Origin: Bradyrhizobium ivorense
Lineage (GTDB): Bacteria; Pseudomonadota; Alphaproteobacteria; Rhizobiales; Xanthobacteraceae
DNA: 64,000 nt
Assembly (NCBI RefSeq): GCF_900696085.1
Contig: NZ_CAADFC020000024.1
Span: forward strand, 43,327-107,326
Direction: 5' to 3'
The translations under genes and the position numbers were made by a program. How positions within the stretch are numbered: position 1 is the first letter of the stretch; each line of letters starts with the position of its first letter. The notes below the pieces were generated by a model. That model did no database searches. It was not told the DNA's origin and saw only the letters and a list, made by a program, of their open reading frames with translations. Positions 42,563 through 51,109 of this stretch are shown piece by piece.

Positions 42563-42790
42563 ATGTGTCTGCTCTGCGACGACGAGAAGGCCTACAAGGC
42601 CTATATGGACTTCCTCGATGCGATGGAGCGCAAGGGCAAGGTTGCCGATCCCAATGAGGCGATCGATGCCGTGCTCGACCAGCTCGAAGCACTCGACGCA
42701 GCACGCGCCAAAGAAAACAAGGCACGGCTGGACGATCCTGCCAACGACAAGACCCTGTCTCCCTTCTTCTGCAGCCCGATCAATAAATGA
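42563..42790 (+). CDS. 75-aa conserved protein between gatC and gatA
   Basis: The ORF begins MCLLCDDEKAYKAYMDFLDA, a CxxC-containing N-terminus followed by a charged helical region (ALDAARAKENKARLDDPAND), and ends SPFFCSPINK. It starts 24 bp after gatC and its stop overlaps the start of gatA by 4 bp (ATGA), so it is translationally coupled. I recall short proteins like this between gatC and gatA in Bradyrhizobium. The function is unknown. Confidence 0.85.
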   Translation: MCLLCDDEKAYKAYMDFLDAMERKGKVADPNEAIDAVLDQLEALDAARAKENKARLDDPANDKTLSPFFCSPINK

Positions 42791-44259
42791 CTGATTTGAC
42801 ATCGCTGACGATCGCCGAGGCCCGCGCGGGCCTCGCGAGCAAGTCCTTCACCGCGCGCGAGCTGACCGACGCGCATCTCGCCGCCATCGAAGCCGCGCGC
42901 GTGCTCAATGCCTATGTGCTGGAGACGCCGGAGCGCGCCCGCGAGATGGCGAAAGCCGTCGATGAGAAGATCGCCAAGGGCGAGGGCGGGCCGCTGGCCG
43001 GCATCCCGCTCGGCATCAAGGATCTGTTCGCGACCCGCGATATCAGGACCACGGCGTGCTCGAAAATCCTCAGCAATTTCATTCCGCCTTACGAGTCGAC
43101 CATCACCTCGCAGCTGTGGCGCGACGGCGCGGTGCTGCTCGGCAAGCTCAACAACGACGAATTCGCGATGGGCTCGTCGAACGAGACCTCGTGCTTCGGC
43201 CCCGTCACCAACCCGTGGCGCCGCGAGGGCTCGAACACCACGCTGGTGCCCGGCGGCTCGTCCGGCGGCTCGGCGTCGGCGGTGGCCGCTTCGCTCTGCA
43301 TGGGCGCGACCGCGACCGACACCGGCGGCTCGATCCGCCAGCCGGCGGCGTTCACCGCGACCGTCGGCATCAAGCCGACCTATGGCCGCTGCTCGCGCTG
43401 GGGCATCGTGGCGTTCGCGTCCTCGCTCGACCAGGCCGGCCCGATCGCGCGCAGCGTGCGCGATGCCGCGATCCTGATGTGCTCGATGGCGGGGCACGAT
43501 CCGAAGGACACCACCTCGGTCGATATCGCCGTGCCGGATTACGAGGCCGCGGTCGGCAAGTCCGTGAGGGGCATGAAGATCGGCATTCCCAAGGAGTATC
43601 GCCTCGACGGCATGCCGGCCGAGATCGAAAAGCTCTGGAGCGAGGGCGCCGCGTGGCTGAAAGCGGCGGGCGCCGAGCTGGTCGAGGTGTCGCTGCCGCA
43701 CACCAAATACGCGCTGCCGGCCTACTACATCGTCGCACCCGCGGAAGCCTCGTCGAACCTCGCGCGCTATGACGGCGTGCGCTACGGGCTGCGCGAGGGC
43801 GCCAAGAACATCATCGAGATGTACGAGAACACCCGCGCCGAAGGCTTTGGCGCCGAGGTGCGCCGCCGCGTGCTGATCGGCACCTATGTGCTGTCGGCCG
43901 GCTATTACGATGCCTATTATCTGCGCGCGCAGAAGGTGCGCACGCTGATCAAGAAGGATTTTGAGGACTGTTTTGCCAAGGGCGTGAACGCCATCCTGAC
44001 CCCGGCGACGCCGTCGGCGGCGTTCGGCATCGGCGAGAAGGGCGCCGATCCGGTCGAGATGTATCTCAACGACATCTTCACGGTGACGGTGAACATGGCG
44101 GGGCTGCCCGGTATTGCCGTTCCCGCCGGCAAGGACGCACAGGGCCTGCCGCTCGGCCTGCAGCTGATCGGCCGCGCCTTCGACGAGGAGACGCTGTTCT
44201 CGCTGGGCGAGGTGATCGAGCAGGCCGCCGGCCGCTTCACGCCGCAAAAATGGTGGTGA
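42787..44259 (+). CDS. gatA: Asp-tRNA(Asn)/Glu-tRNA(Gln) amidotransferase subunit GatA
   Basis: The 490-aa amidase-signature protein has Lys in AGIPLGIKDLFATRDI, the cis-Ser in LVPGGSSGGSASAVAA, and the nucleophile Ser in TATDTGGSIRQPAAFT. GatA hydrolyses glutamine and passes ammonia to GatB. FDEETLFSLGEVIEQAAGRF ends the protein in family style. Its start overlaps the small upstream gene by 4 bp. A second, unrelated amidase lies at 21853-23094. Confidence 0.97.
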   Translation: MTDLTSLTIAEARAGLASKSFTARELTDAHLAAIEAARVLNAYVLETPERAREMAKAVDEKIAKGEGGPLAGIPLGIKDLFATRDIRTTACSKILSNFIPPYESTITSQLWRDGAVLLGKLNNDEFAMGSSNETSCFGPVTNPWRREGSNTTLVPGGSSGGSASAVAASLCMGATATDTGGSIRQPAAFTATVGIKPTYGRCSRWGIVAFASSLDQAGPIARSVRDAAILMCSMAGHDPKDTTSVDIAVPDYEAAVGKSVRGMKIGIPKEYRLDGMPAEIEKLWSEGAAWLKAAGAELVEVSLPHTKYALPAYYIVAPAEASSNLARYDGVRYGLREGAKNIIEMYENTRAEGFGAEVRRRVLIGTYVLSAGYYDAYYLRAQKVRTLIKKDFEDCFAKGVNAILTPATPSAAFGIGEKGADPVEMYLNDIFTVTVNMAGLPGIAVPAGKDAQGLPLGLQLIGRAFDEETLFSLGEVIEQAAGRFTPQKWW

Positions 44260-44262
44260 GCG

Positions 44263-44544
44263 ATGGCGGATTTCCGCGCCAGTCTCGCTGAGGCCGCGCC
44301 GGATCCGACGCTGGCGCCGCCGCTCGCCGCGCTGTGGTGGGCGGCGAAGGGCGATTGGGACCGGGCGCACCGCATCGTGCAGGACGAGGACGATGCCAAT
44401 TCGGCCTGGGTGCACGCCTATCTGCACCGCGTCGAGGGCGATCTCGGCAATGCCGGCTACTGGTATCGCCGCGCCGGCCAGCCGGTCGCAAAGGATGCGC
44501 TCGAGGCCGAATGGGAGCGGATCGTCGCCGTGCTGCTGGCCTGA
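44263..44544 (+). CDS. 93-aa conserved protein after gatA
   Basis: The ORF starts MADFRASLAEAAPDPTLAPP, 3 bp after the gatA stop. It has a compact helical core rich in Trp/Tyr (AALWWAAKGDWDRAHRIVQD, SAWVHAYLHRVEGDLGNAGY, WYRRAGQPVAKDALEAEWER). Its repeat-like helix pairs recall TPR/Sel1-type helices. Function is not known; I recall it as conserved in rhizobia near gatA. It is cotranscribed with gatA. Confidence 0.85.
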   Translation: MADFRASLAEAAPDPTLAPPLAALWWAAKGDWDRAHRIVQDEDDANSAWVHAYLHRVEGDLGNAGYWYRRAGQPVAKDALEAEWERIVAVLLA

Positions 44545-44649
44545 AACCACCGCGACAATTAACCCTGTTTGGTCCGCCATGCCGCCGCCCAGATTGGCCA
44601 TGATAGGCTTGTGGAACCGGGGGCGGGGGCCAGCGGCAAGAGAGTAGTC

Positions 44650-46035
44650 GTGCGTGGGTCGGGTAAAGGGGGATGGCTGGCGGCCGTGATGGCGGCGGGC
44701 CTGGCGGGCTGCGCGTCCGTTTACAATCTTCCGGGCAACGTGCCGCTCGGCGCGGCGTTCGCCGACAGCAACGGCGTCACCGACCTTCCGAGCTATGAAG
44801 ACGATCTGCTGCTGGCGTTGTCGTTTTCCGGCGGCGGCACCCGCGCGGCGGCGTTTTCCTTCGGCGTGCTGGAGGAGCTCGATCACGCGCGCTCCGGGCT
44901 GGCCGGTACCAAGACGCTGCTCGACCGCGTCGACTTCGTCTCGGGCGTCTCAGGCGGATCGATCACCGCGGCCTATTTCGGATTGAAGCGGCGCGCGGCG
45001 CTCGAGGATTTCCGCCAACGCTTCCTGCTGCGCAACGCCGAAGAGGACCTGAAGACCAGGATCTCGCTCGGTAACATCGGGCGTGCGCTGGGCGGCGGCG
45101 TCAACGACAGCCAGTTCACCGACTGGCTCGACCGCAACCTGTTCAACGGCGCACGGTTCGAAGCGTTGCCCGACGATCACCGGCCGCGGGTCTGGATCAA
45201 CGCGTCCGACATCTACAACCGCACGCCGTTCGTGTTCGGCAAGACCGCCTTCGACGCAATGTGCAGCGATATCCGCTCCTACCGGGTCGCCGAAGCGGTA
45301 GCGGCATCGGCGGCGGTGCCGCTGGCGTTCGCGCCGATCGTGCTGGAAACCTTCCCCGGCGGCTGCGCTGCGCCGCTGCCGCCCTGGCTCGAGCGGGTGC
45401 GCAAGGATCCGAATGCGCAGCCGCTGCTGCGCTCCTACGCCGAAGCTCAGGCGCGCTACCGCGACGGTTCGATGCGCTACGTCAAGCTGCTCGACGGCGG
45501 CCTGGTCGACAATTACGGCCTGTCGGGGCTGAGCATCGGGCTACTCGCGGCGCAACGGCCCTATGAGCCGCTCAGCGAGCGGCAGGCCGCAAAGCTGCGC
45601 CGCATCCTGTTTCTCGTCGTCGACGCCGGCCGCGGCATCTCCGGCGATTTCGTGCAGACGCTGGAGGGACCGAACGGCGTCGAGCTGGTGTCGGCCGCGG
45701 CCGATACCGCCATCGATGCCAGCGTGCGCTCGAGCTACGCGGCGTTCACCGCGCTTGCCGACGACTGGTCGGGCAAGCTGAAGCGCTGGCGCTGCTCGCT
45801 GTCGGCGGCGGATCGCTCGCGGCTCGGCGTCGGCGCCAACTGGAAGTGCGGCGACGTCGCGATCTATGTCGAGCGGCTCGGCTTCGACCGGCTCGGGCCG
45901 GAGCGCGCCGGCATCCTCAACGCGATCCCGACCCGGCTGTCGCTACCGCCGGAGCAGGTCGACCAGCTGATCGCGGGCGGCGCGGACGCGCTGCGCACCA
46001 GCAAGGCCTATCAGCAGTTCCGGCGCGGGCTGTAA
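44650..46035 (+). CDS. Patatin-like phospholipase lipoprotein
   Basis: From the GTG at 44650 the protein is 461 aa. It starts with a lipoprotein signal ending LAG-C21 (GWLAAVMAAGLAGCASVYNL), so it is probably lipid-anchored. The patatin features are the glycine-rich oxyanion loop SFSGGGTRAAAFSFGVLEEL, the nucleophile motif GVSGGS, and the catalytic Asp in LLDGGLVDNYGL. It may hydrolyse membrane lipids. The gene is sandwiched between the gatA accessory ORF and gatB. The start codon is a judgement from the lipobox position. Confidence 0.88.
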   Translation: MRGSGKGGWLAAVMAAGLAGCASVYNLPGNVPLGAAFADSNGVTDLPSYEDDLLLALSFSGGGTRAAAFSFGVLEELDHARSGLAGTKTLLDRVDFVSGVSGGSITAAYFGLKRRAALEDFRQRFLLRNAEEDLKTRISLGNIGRALGGGVNDSQFTDWLDRNLFNGARFEALPDDHRPRVWINASDIYNRTPFVFGKTAFDAMCSDIRSYRVAEAVAASAAVPLAFAPIVLETFPGGCAAPLPPWLERVRKDPNAQPLLRSYAEAQARYRDGSMRYVKLLDGGLVDNYGLSGLSIGLLAAQRPYEPLSERQAAKLRRILFLVVDAGRGISGDFVQTLEGPNGVELVSAAADTAIDASVRSSYAAFTALADDWSGKLKRWRCSLSAADRSRLGVGANWKCGDVAIYVERLGFDRLGPERAGILNAIPTRLSLPPEQVDQLIAGGADALRTSKAYQQFRRGL

Positions 46036-46111
46036 GGCGGCTTGACTGCCGCGATCGGTTGCGCGAAGCCCAATTAACCCCAGATATTGTCCTATCCGGA
46101 AAACCAGACCC

Positions 46112-47596
46112 ATGACTGCATCTGCCGCTCCTCACAAGCTGATCAAAGGCGCTACCGGCGACTGGGAGGTCGTGATCGGCATGGAGGTCCATGCCCAGGT
46201 CACCTCGAACGCAAAGCTGTTCTCTGGCGCCTCCACCGCGTTCGGCGGCGACCCCAACAGCCATGTCTCGCTGGTCGATGCCGCGATGCCGGGCATGCTG
46301 CCCGTGATCAACGAGGAGTGCGTCCGCCAGGCGGTGCGCACCGGTCTCGGGCTCAACGCCAAGATCAATTTGCGCTCGGTGTTCGACCGCAAGAACTATT
46401 TCTATCCGGACTCGCCGCAGGGCTACCAGATCAGCCAGTACAAGTCGCCGATCGTGGGCGAGGGCGAGGTGGTGCTCGAGCTCGACGGCGGCCGCACCGC
46501 CACCGTCGGCATCGAGCGGCTGCATCTGGAGCAGGATGCCGGCAAGTTGCTGCACGATCAGTCACCGACGATGACCTATGTCGACCTCAACCGTTGCGGC
46601 GTCGCGCTGATGGAGATCGTCTCCAAGCCCGACATTCGCGACGCCGAGCAGGCCAAGGCCTACGTCACCAAGCTGCGCTCGATCCTGCGCTACCTCGGCA
46701 CCTGCGACGGCGACATGGAGAAGGGCAGCCTGCGCGCCGACGTCAACGTCTCGGTGCGCAAGCCCGGCGGTCCGCTCGGCACCCGCTGCGAGATCAAGAA
46801 CATGAACTCGGTCAACTTCATCGGCCAGGCGATCGAGTACGAGGCGCGGCGCCAGATCGAGATCATCGAGGAGGGCGGCGCGATCGAGCAGGAGACCCGG
46901 CTGTTCGATCCGAACAAGGGTGAGACGCGTTCGATGCGCACCAAGGAAGAGGCGCACGACTACCGTTACTTCCCGGATCCCGACCTGCTGCCGCTCGAGT
47001 TCAGCCAGGCATTCGTCGACGAGCTCAAGGCGCAGCTGCCGGAACTGCCGGACCAGAAGAAGTCCCGGTTTATTACGGGCCTCGGTCTATCCGCCTACGA
47101 TGCGAGCGTGCTGGTCGCCGAGCGCGAGAGCGCCGAGTTCTACGAGACGGTGCTCGCCGGCCTCGCCGACAAGGCGCGCGACGGCAAGCTCGCCGCCAAC
47201 TGGGTGATCAACGAGCTGTTCGGCCGGCTGAACAAGGAAGGCGTTGCGATTGCGGCGTCGCCGGTGTCGGCCGCGCAGCTTGCCGCGATCGTCGACCTGA
47301 TCGGCGAGGGAACGATTTCCGGCAAGATCGCCAAGGACTTGTTCGAGATCGTCTGGCAGGAAGGCGGCGATCCGCGCGTGCTCGTCGAGAGCCGCGGCAT
47401 GAAGCAGGTCACCGACCTCGGCGCGATCGACAAGGTGGTCGACGACATCATCGCGGCCAATCCCGACAAGGTGGCGCAGGCCAAGGCGAAGCCGCAGATG
47501 GTCGGCTGGTTCGTCGGTCAGGTGATGAAGTCGTCCGGCGGCAAGGCGAATCCGCAGGCGGTCAACGACCTCCTGAAGTCCAAGCTCGGTATCTGA
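46112..47596 (+). CDS. gatB: Asp-tRNA(Asn)/Glu-tRNA(Gln) amidotransferase subunit GatB
   Basis: The 494-aa protein has the GatB core: WEVVIGMEVHAQVTSNAKLF, RKNYFYPDSPQGYQISQYKS, LHDQSPTMTYVDLNRCGVAL, EIKNMNSVNFIGQAIEYEAR and EEAHDYRYFPDPDLLPLE. The C-terminal YqeY-like helical tail ends GGKANPQAVNDLLKSKLGI. It carries the kinase/amidation site and binds tRNA. The ATG at 46112 starts MTASAAPHKLIKGATGDWEV. Confidence 0.97.
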   Translation: MTASAAPHKLIKGATGDWEVVIGMEVHAQVTSNAKLFSGASTAFGGDPNSHVSLVDAAMPGMLPVINEECVRQAVRTGLGLNAKINLRSVFDRKNYFYPDSPQGYQISQYKSPIVGEGEVVLELDGGRTATVGIERLHLEQDAGKLLHDQSPTMTYVDLNRCGVALMEIVSKPDIRDAEQAKAYVTKLRSILRYLGTCDGDMEKGSLRADVNVSVRKPGGPLGTRCEIKNMNSVNFIGQAIEYEARRQIEIIEEGGAIEQETRLFDPNKGETRSMRTKEEAHDYRYFPDPDLLPLEFSQAFVDELKAQLPELPDQKKSRFITGLGLSAYDASVLVAERESAEFYETVLAGLADKARDGKLAANWVINELFGRLNKEGVAIAASPVSAAQLAAIVDLIGEGTISGKIAKDLFEIVWQEGGDPRVLVESRGMKQVTDLGAIDKVVDDIIAANPDKVAQAKAKPQMVGWFVGQVMKSSGGKANPQAVNDLLKSKLGI

Positions 47597-47599
47597 ACG

Positions 47600-47659
47600 A
47601 ACGAGACAACGACGTTGTCCTTCGTTCTCCTTGGCGCATGATCCATCCGGATCATGCGC
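47600..47659 (+). terminator. Two hairpins after gatB
   Basis: GAACGAACGAGACAACG / ACGTTGTCCTTCGTTC is an imperfect dyad just after the gatB stop. GCGCATGATCC-ATCC-GGATCATGCGC is a perfect 11-bp stem at 47634-47659. No U tract follows, so termination may be Rho-assisted. The second hairpin is a REP-like sequence related to the one at 17792-17861. Confidence 0.55.
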
Positions 47660-48206
47660 TCACGCCGTCTCCTCAGTGTCGTCGCGCGCGCGTGAATGGC
47701 GCGTGATCCTGCCTCACCCCTCCCTTGATCGTCGCAACGTCGCGGTCGGCGCCGAATCGCCTGGAGCCGTGACTCGACCGGGAATCGGGTTCTGATGACC
47801 TCCGACGAGGCAAAAGCGAGCTTACCCACGAAATTTTTTTTCATTGCCAAAAGTTGCGACTCGGAGGCCCCGCCGCCCCGTCTCGCGTCGTTGCGTCCGA
47901 CTCATTGCAGCGACACCGTCGCTTCAATTGCTCGAATGCAAATTCAGGAAACACCTTTAATTCAAGCGTTTCGTGCAACGTTGACAAATGCAGATGTCGG
48001 CGGCGCTTGCATTTCTTGCATCGTTGCGCCAACGCGCGGTCGATTTTTTCGGCGACGCGCGCTGCACGCAGACGCACCGCTGCGTCAACACTTCCTTAAG
48101 CGGGACACTGTTTTTTTTGCCCTGTTGGTGTATTCGGGAAGTAGTGCATATCGATTCCCGAGTGCACGCAGCGAAGTAAGAGCCATCTCACACACTGGAG
48201 GGCAAC
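47660..48206. other. AT-richer gene-free leader before the lysine-rich peptide
   Basis: The 547-bp stretch has no credible gene. It is less GC-rich than its surroundings, with T runs (ATTTTTTTT at 47838-47846, TGTTTTTTTTG at 48108-48118) and TTGACA at 47981-47986 but no fitting -10. A candidate intrinsic-terminator-like T tract precedes the short gene at 48207. A small RNA in this region is possible; I see no family I can name. Confidence 0.5.
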
Positions 48207-48299
48207 ATGGCTAAGAAGGCAAAGAAGGCGAAGAAGGCGAAGAGCGCAGTGAAGAAGACTGCGAAGAAGACCCGCAAGGTCGCCAAGAAGAAGAAGTAA
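48207..48299 (+). CDS. 30-aa lysine-rich histone-H1-like peptide
   Basis: The ORF starts MAKKAKKAKKAKSAVKKTAK and continues KTRKVAKKKK before a TAA. The composition is about half Lys, with AKK/KTAKK patterns like the tail of histone H1 or bacterial Hc1-type proteins, so it should be nucleic-acid binding. GGAGGGCAAC puts a strong GGAGG 6 bases before the ATG. It is far too short for ordinary ORF calling. It might be highly expressed given the ribosome-binding site and long untranslated leader. Confidence 0.75.
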   Translation: MAKKAKKAKKAKSAVKKTAKKTRKVAKKKK

Positions 48300-49140
48300 G
48301 CCTCTCGCCTCGAGAGGTTCGCCGGCGGCTTGACGCCGGCACGTCGCGAGGGCCAGCGGACGGACTGCTGAGAGGCACATCCCCGCAAGGCCCTGGTCGA
48401 CGAAAGAGGGTGTCGGCGAGACATCAGGTCAAACGGCTGGATCGAATTTCGGAGAGGGCCCCTTTCCCAAACCGATCCGGCAGAAGAAACCAGAGATTTC
48501 TTCGTTCGGTGCGGAGCCCATTTGGTTCCGCAGTTTCACCGGCGGCAATGCCGAGCTGAAATCTGGTCCTGACGTGTTCGCCGACCCCCTCGATCCGGCG
48601 GCCCGCGCAGTCCGCGCCCCCGCCAGCCATTTCCCTAAAACTCATTCTGGAACGTCACTTGGCCCGTCGGCCTTGTGCGCGGTGCTGCGTTCAAGCCCGA
48701 TTGGCTTGCGGCCGGTCACCGCGACCGGACCTTCTATCCCTCCTTGCGATCCTTCCGCCCATTGCGTGACTGCTGCACGCCATCGGCCGCGACCGGCCGA
48801 GCTGAGCGGCCAATCTCCGCCATGGTTATCGTAGTCCGAAACGCAAGGGTAAACCGGCGTTCACGAATGCAGAGAAATGCCTGCGGCACAGCGACTTCTT
48901 CGATTCCCTGAACTGCCGCGCGCGCCGCCCATTTACATCCCGTTCATCGCGATACTTAAACCGCTCTTCAAATTTGCTGGGCCATGATCATCCCAACAAG
49001 CCGGCCAACGGCGAGCGCATGATCCCAAGGATCAGCGCGGCGCATAATCCAAAGGATTAGCGCGGGGAGACAGAAGGCGTTTTGACAGTGGACGGGGGCC
49101 GCGCTCGGGGGAGGGCGGCAACAAGAAAAGGGGAGCTACC
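48300..49140. other. 840-bp gene-poor region with two short dyadic repeats
   Basis: No ORF here has both a plausible ribosome-binding site and protein-like composition; the longest frames (73-86 aa) look random. Two ~26-bp direct repeats at 49015-49040 and 49041-49066 read GCGCATGATCCCAAGGATCA and CGCATAATCCAAAGGATTAG, each followed by GCGCGG. Each unit is palindromic (TGATCC/GGATCA, TAATCC/GGATTA). They lie just upstream of the next gene and could be regulator sites. Confidence 0.5.
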
Positions 49141-49407
49141 ATGTTTCAGGGTTTCATCGATCAGGACGCGGCCATCCCGGTTGCCGCGACCGCGATCCAG
49201 GACGTGCTGTTCGAGCGCGGCATGTACTGGGCGAGCGGCCGCTCCGGCGTGGTCAACCTCGTCGCGGCGCACAAATGGTTCAATCTGGCGGCGCTCAAGG
49301 GCCGCACCGACGCGATCGCGCACCGCCGTGAAGTCGCCGAGCAGATGTCCGATGTCGAAATCGCCGCAGCCCAGCGCGAAGCCCGCGCCTGGATGACCAC
49401 CAACTGA
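49141..49407 (+). CDS. Small Sel1-like repeat protein
   Basis: The 88-aa protein begins MFQGFIDQDAAIPVAATAIQ. It contains one Sel1-like helical repeat (YWASGRSGVVNLVAAHKWFN, LAALKGRTDAIAHRREVAEQ), and ends with AAQREARAWMTTN. The AHKWFNLAAL stretch is the signature. AAGGGGAGCTACC precedes the ATG. Sel1 repeats mediate protein contacts; a specific role is not known. I recall similar proteins as widespread in rhizobia. Confidence 0.85.
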   Translation: MFQGFIDQDAAIPVAATAIQDVLFERGMYWASGRSGVVNLVAAHKWFNLAALKGRTDAIAHRREVAEQMSDVEIAAAQREARAWMTTN

Positions 49408-49447
49408 AACGCCTGCCGGTGGCCCGCACCGCCACCTGGAAACCGTC

Positions 49448-49765
49448 TCAGTCCTTTCGCTGTGCGCGGTCGGCGCGCAGCGCCTGCCAGACGGTGATGT
49501 CGCGATCGTCCGCAAGCAGTTTTGGCAATGCCGCGTGCCACGCCCGCCGATAGGGCCGGTGCAACTGCACATTCAGGACGTCGTCGTGATCTTCCCAGGT
49601 CTCGTAGAGCATGAAACGGCAATCCGACGCCGGATCGCGATGCAGAATTGCTTCGTGGAACATGGGCTCGGATCGCATGGCGTCGAGCACGCCTTCCAGC
49701 AGTCCGAGAAAGCGGGCGCGCTGATCCGGGATCACGTTGAACTTGATCAGGTAGGTGACGGCCAT
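49448..49765 (-). CDS. Putative quinol monooxygenase (ABM domain)
   Basis: From the ATG at 49765 the protein is 105 aa. It starts MAVTYLIKFNVIPDQRARFL and continues GLLEGVLDAMRSEPMFHEAI, LYETWEDHDDVLNVQLHRPY, an antibiotic-biosynthesis-monooxygenase (ABM) dimeric ferredoxin-like fold. YgiN-type proteins oxidise quinols without cofactor. In-frame ATGs at 49786 and 49801 are alternatives. It follows the MFS gene, with a 63-bp gap. Confidence 0.88.
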   Translation of the reverse strand: MAVTYLIKFNVIPDQRARFLGLLEGVLDAMRSEPMFHEAILHRDPASDCRFMLYETWEDHDDVLNVQLHRPYRRAWHAALPKLLADDRDITVWQALRADRAQRKD

Positions 49766-49828
49766 TGCGATGGTTCCGATCTCCATGGGCTGTTCGATCA
49801 CAATGGGCAGTGCGGGGAACGAGGTCGA

Positions 49829-51109
49829 TTACCCCAGGGGTAGGGTTGATGTCGTTGGGCTCGACGCGATCGGCGAGGTGGTTCGGGTTGTCGCCAGCGC
49901 GATGAGCGCCGCGACGACGTTGGCGGCCGCGCTGATCGCCACCGGAATGATGTAGCTGTGGCTGACGTCGAACACGAAGCCGGCGACGCTGGGGCCGAGC
50001 AGCGTGCCGAAGGCGACGCTGGTGTAGAGGATGCCGATGATGCCGCCGACATAGCGGCCGCCGAAATGATCGGTGACCACGGCGGGCAGGATCGCGACCC
50101 AGCCGCCATAGAACACGCCGAACAGCAGCGCGAAGGCCGCGAGCGACCAGAAGTCGCCGGCGACCGCCCAGATCGCCAGCGAGACCGCCATCCCCGCATA
50201 CATTGCGATCAGGAACGCATCGCGGCCGAGCCGGTCGGCGATGCCGCCGAGGAAGAAGCGGCCGGCGGTAGAGCCGACACCGATCGTGCCGAGCAGCAAC
50301 ACGGCGAGGGCGGGCGTCACCTGATGGTCGACGGCGAACGGCACGAGGTGCACGAACGGGACGAACACGCCGAACGCGCTGATCAGGCAGGCGGCATAGA
50401 GCCCGGCGAAGCGCGGCGTGCGCACCGCATCGCGGATCAATACGCCGGTGCGGACCGGCGTGCTCGCCGCTGCGCCGAGCGGATCGCCGTCCGGTCCGGT
50501 GCCGTGACGGCGCGGATCGTCTGCGATCAGCAGCGCTGCGCTGATGCCGGTGACGACAGCCACAATGCCCAGCACGAGATAGGCGTCGCGCCAGCCCAAC
50601 GTTGCGATCAACCAGGTCGCGAGCGGCGGCATCACCAGCGTCCCGACACCGATGCCGCTGACCGCGAGGCCCGACGCAAAGCCGCGCCGCCGCACGAACC
50701 AGCGCTGCACCGCGCCGAGCGTCGGCACATAGGCGCAGCCGACACCGGCGCCGATCCCGATGCTGTAGGCGGCATAGACCTGCACGATCGTCTGCGCGCG
50801 GCCTGCCAGCAGCAGGCCGAGACCGACCAGCGCCATGCCGAGGGCCGTAAGGCGGCGCGCGCCCCAGCGGTCGGCAAGCGGACCCGAGATCACGCCGAGG
50901 CCGAAATACAGGAAGCCTGCAAAGGAGAACACCAGCGACACCGAGCCGCGCGAAGCGCCGAACTCGCGTTGCATGGAGTCCACGAAGGAGGAGAATGTAT
51001 AGGCGCTGCCGAAGCCGATAAACGTCACGACGAAAGCGGCGCCGACCACGAACCAGCCGTGGAACAGTTTTGCCTTTGTATGATCGGCGATCACAGCGGT
51101 GTTCCTCAT
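49829..51109 (-). CDS. MFS transporter
   Basis: The 426-aa protein has twelve hydrophobic segments and the MFS loop signature GVISGPLADRWGARRLTALG. It has the OFA/monocarboxylate-like pattern (FHGWFVVGAAFVVTFIGFGS, TFSSFVDSMQREFGASRGSV). The start at 51109 overlaps the stop of the thioesterase gene by 4 bp (ATGA), so the two are coupled. The substrate is not predictable. Confidence 0.9.
   Translation of the reverse strand: MRNTAVIADHTKAKLFHGWFVVGAAFVVTFIGFGSAYTFSSFVDSMQREFGASRGSVSLVFSFAGFLYFGLGVISGPLADRWGARRLTALGMALVGLGLLLAGRAQTIVQVYAAYSIGIGAGVGCAYVPTLGAVQRWFVRRRGFASGLAVSGIGVGTLVMPPLATWLIATLGWRDAYLVLGIVAVVTGISAALLIADDPRRHGTGPDGDPLGAAASTPVRTGVLIRDAVRTPRFAGLYAACLISAFGVFVPFVHLVPFAVDHQVTPALAVLLLGTIGVGSTAGRFFLGGIADRLGRDAFLIAMYAGMAVSLAIWAVAGDFWSLAAFALLFGVFYGGWVAILPAVVTDHFGGRYVGGIIGILYTSVAFGTLLGPSVAGFVFDVSHSYIIPVAISAAANVVAALIALATTRTTSPIASSPTTSTLPLG

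Noticed and set aside
42787..44259. gatA and the 21853 amidase as recent duplicates
   Set aside because: They share only the amidase signature; the flanking sequences and lengths differ strongly, so they are distant family members.
42601..44886. 761-aa minus-strand open frame opposite gatA
   Set aside because: Shadow of gatA and neighbours; no domain and biased composition.
47795..48214. 139-aa plus-strand ORF
   Set aside because: Composition is random, it covers an AT-rich leader and would overlap the lysine-rich peptide gene out of frame.
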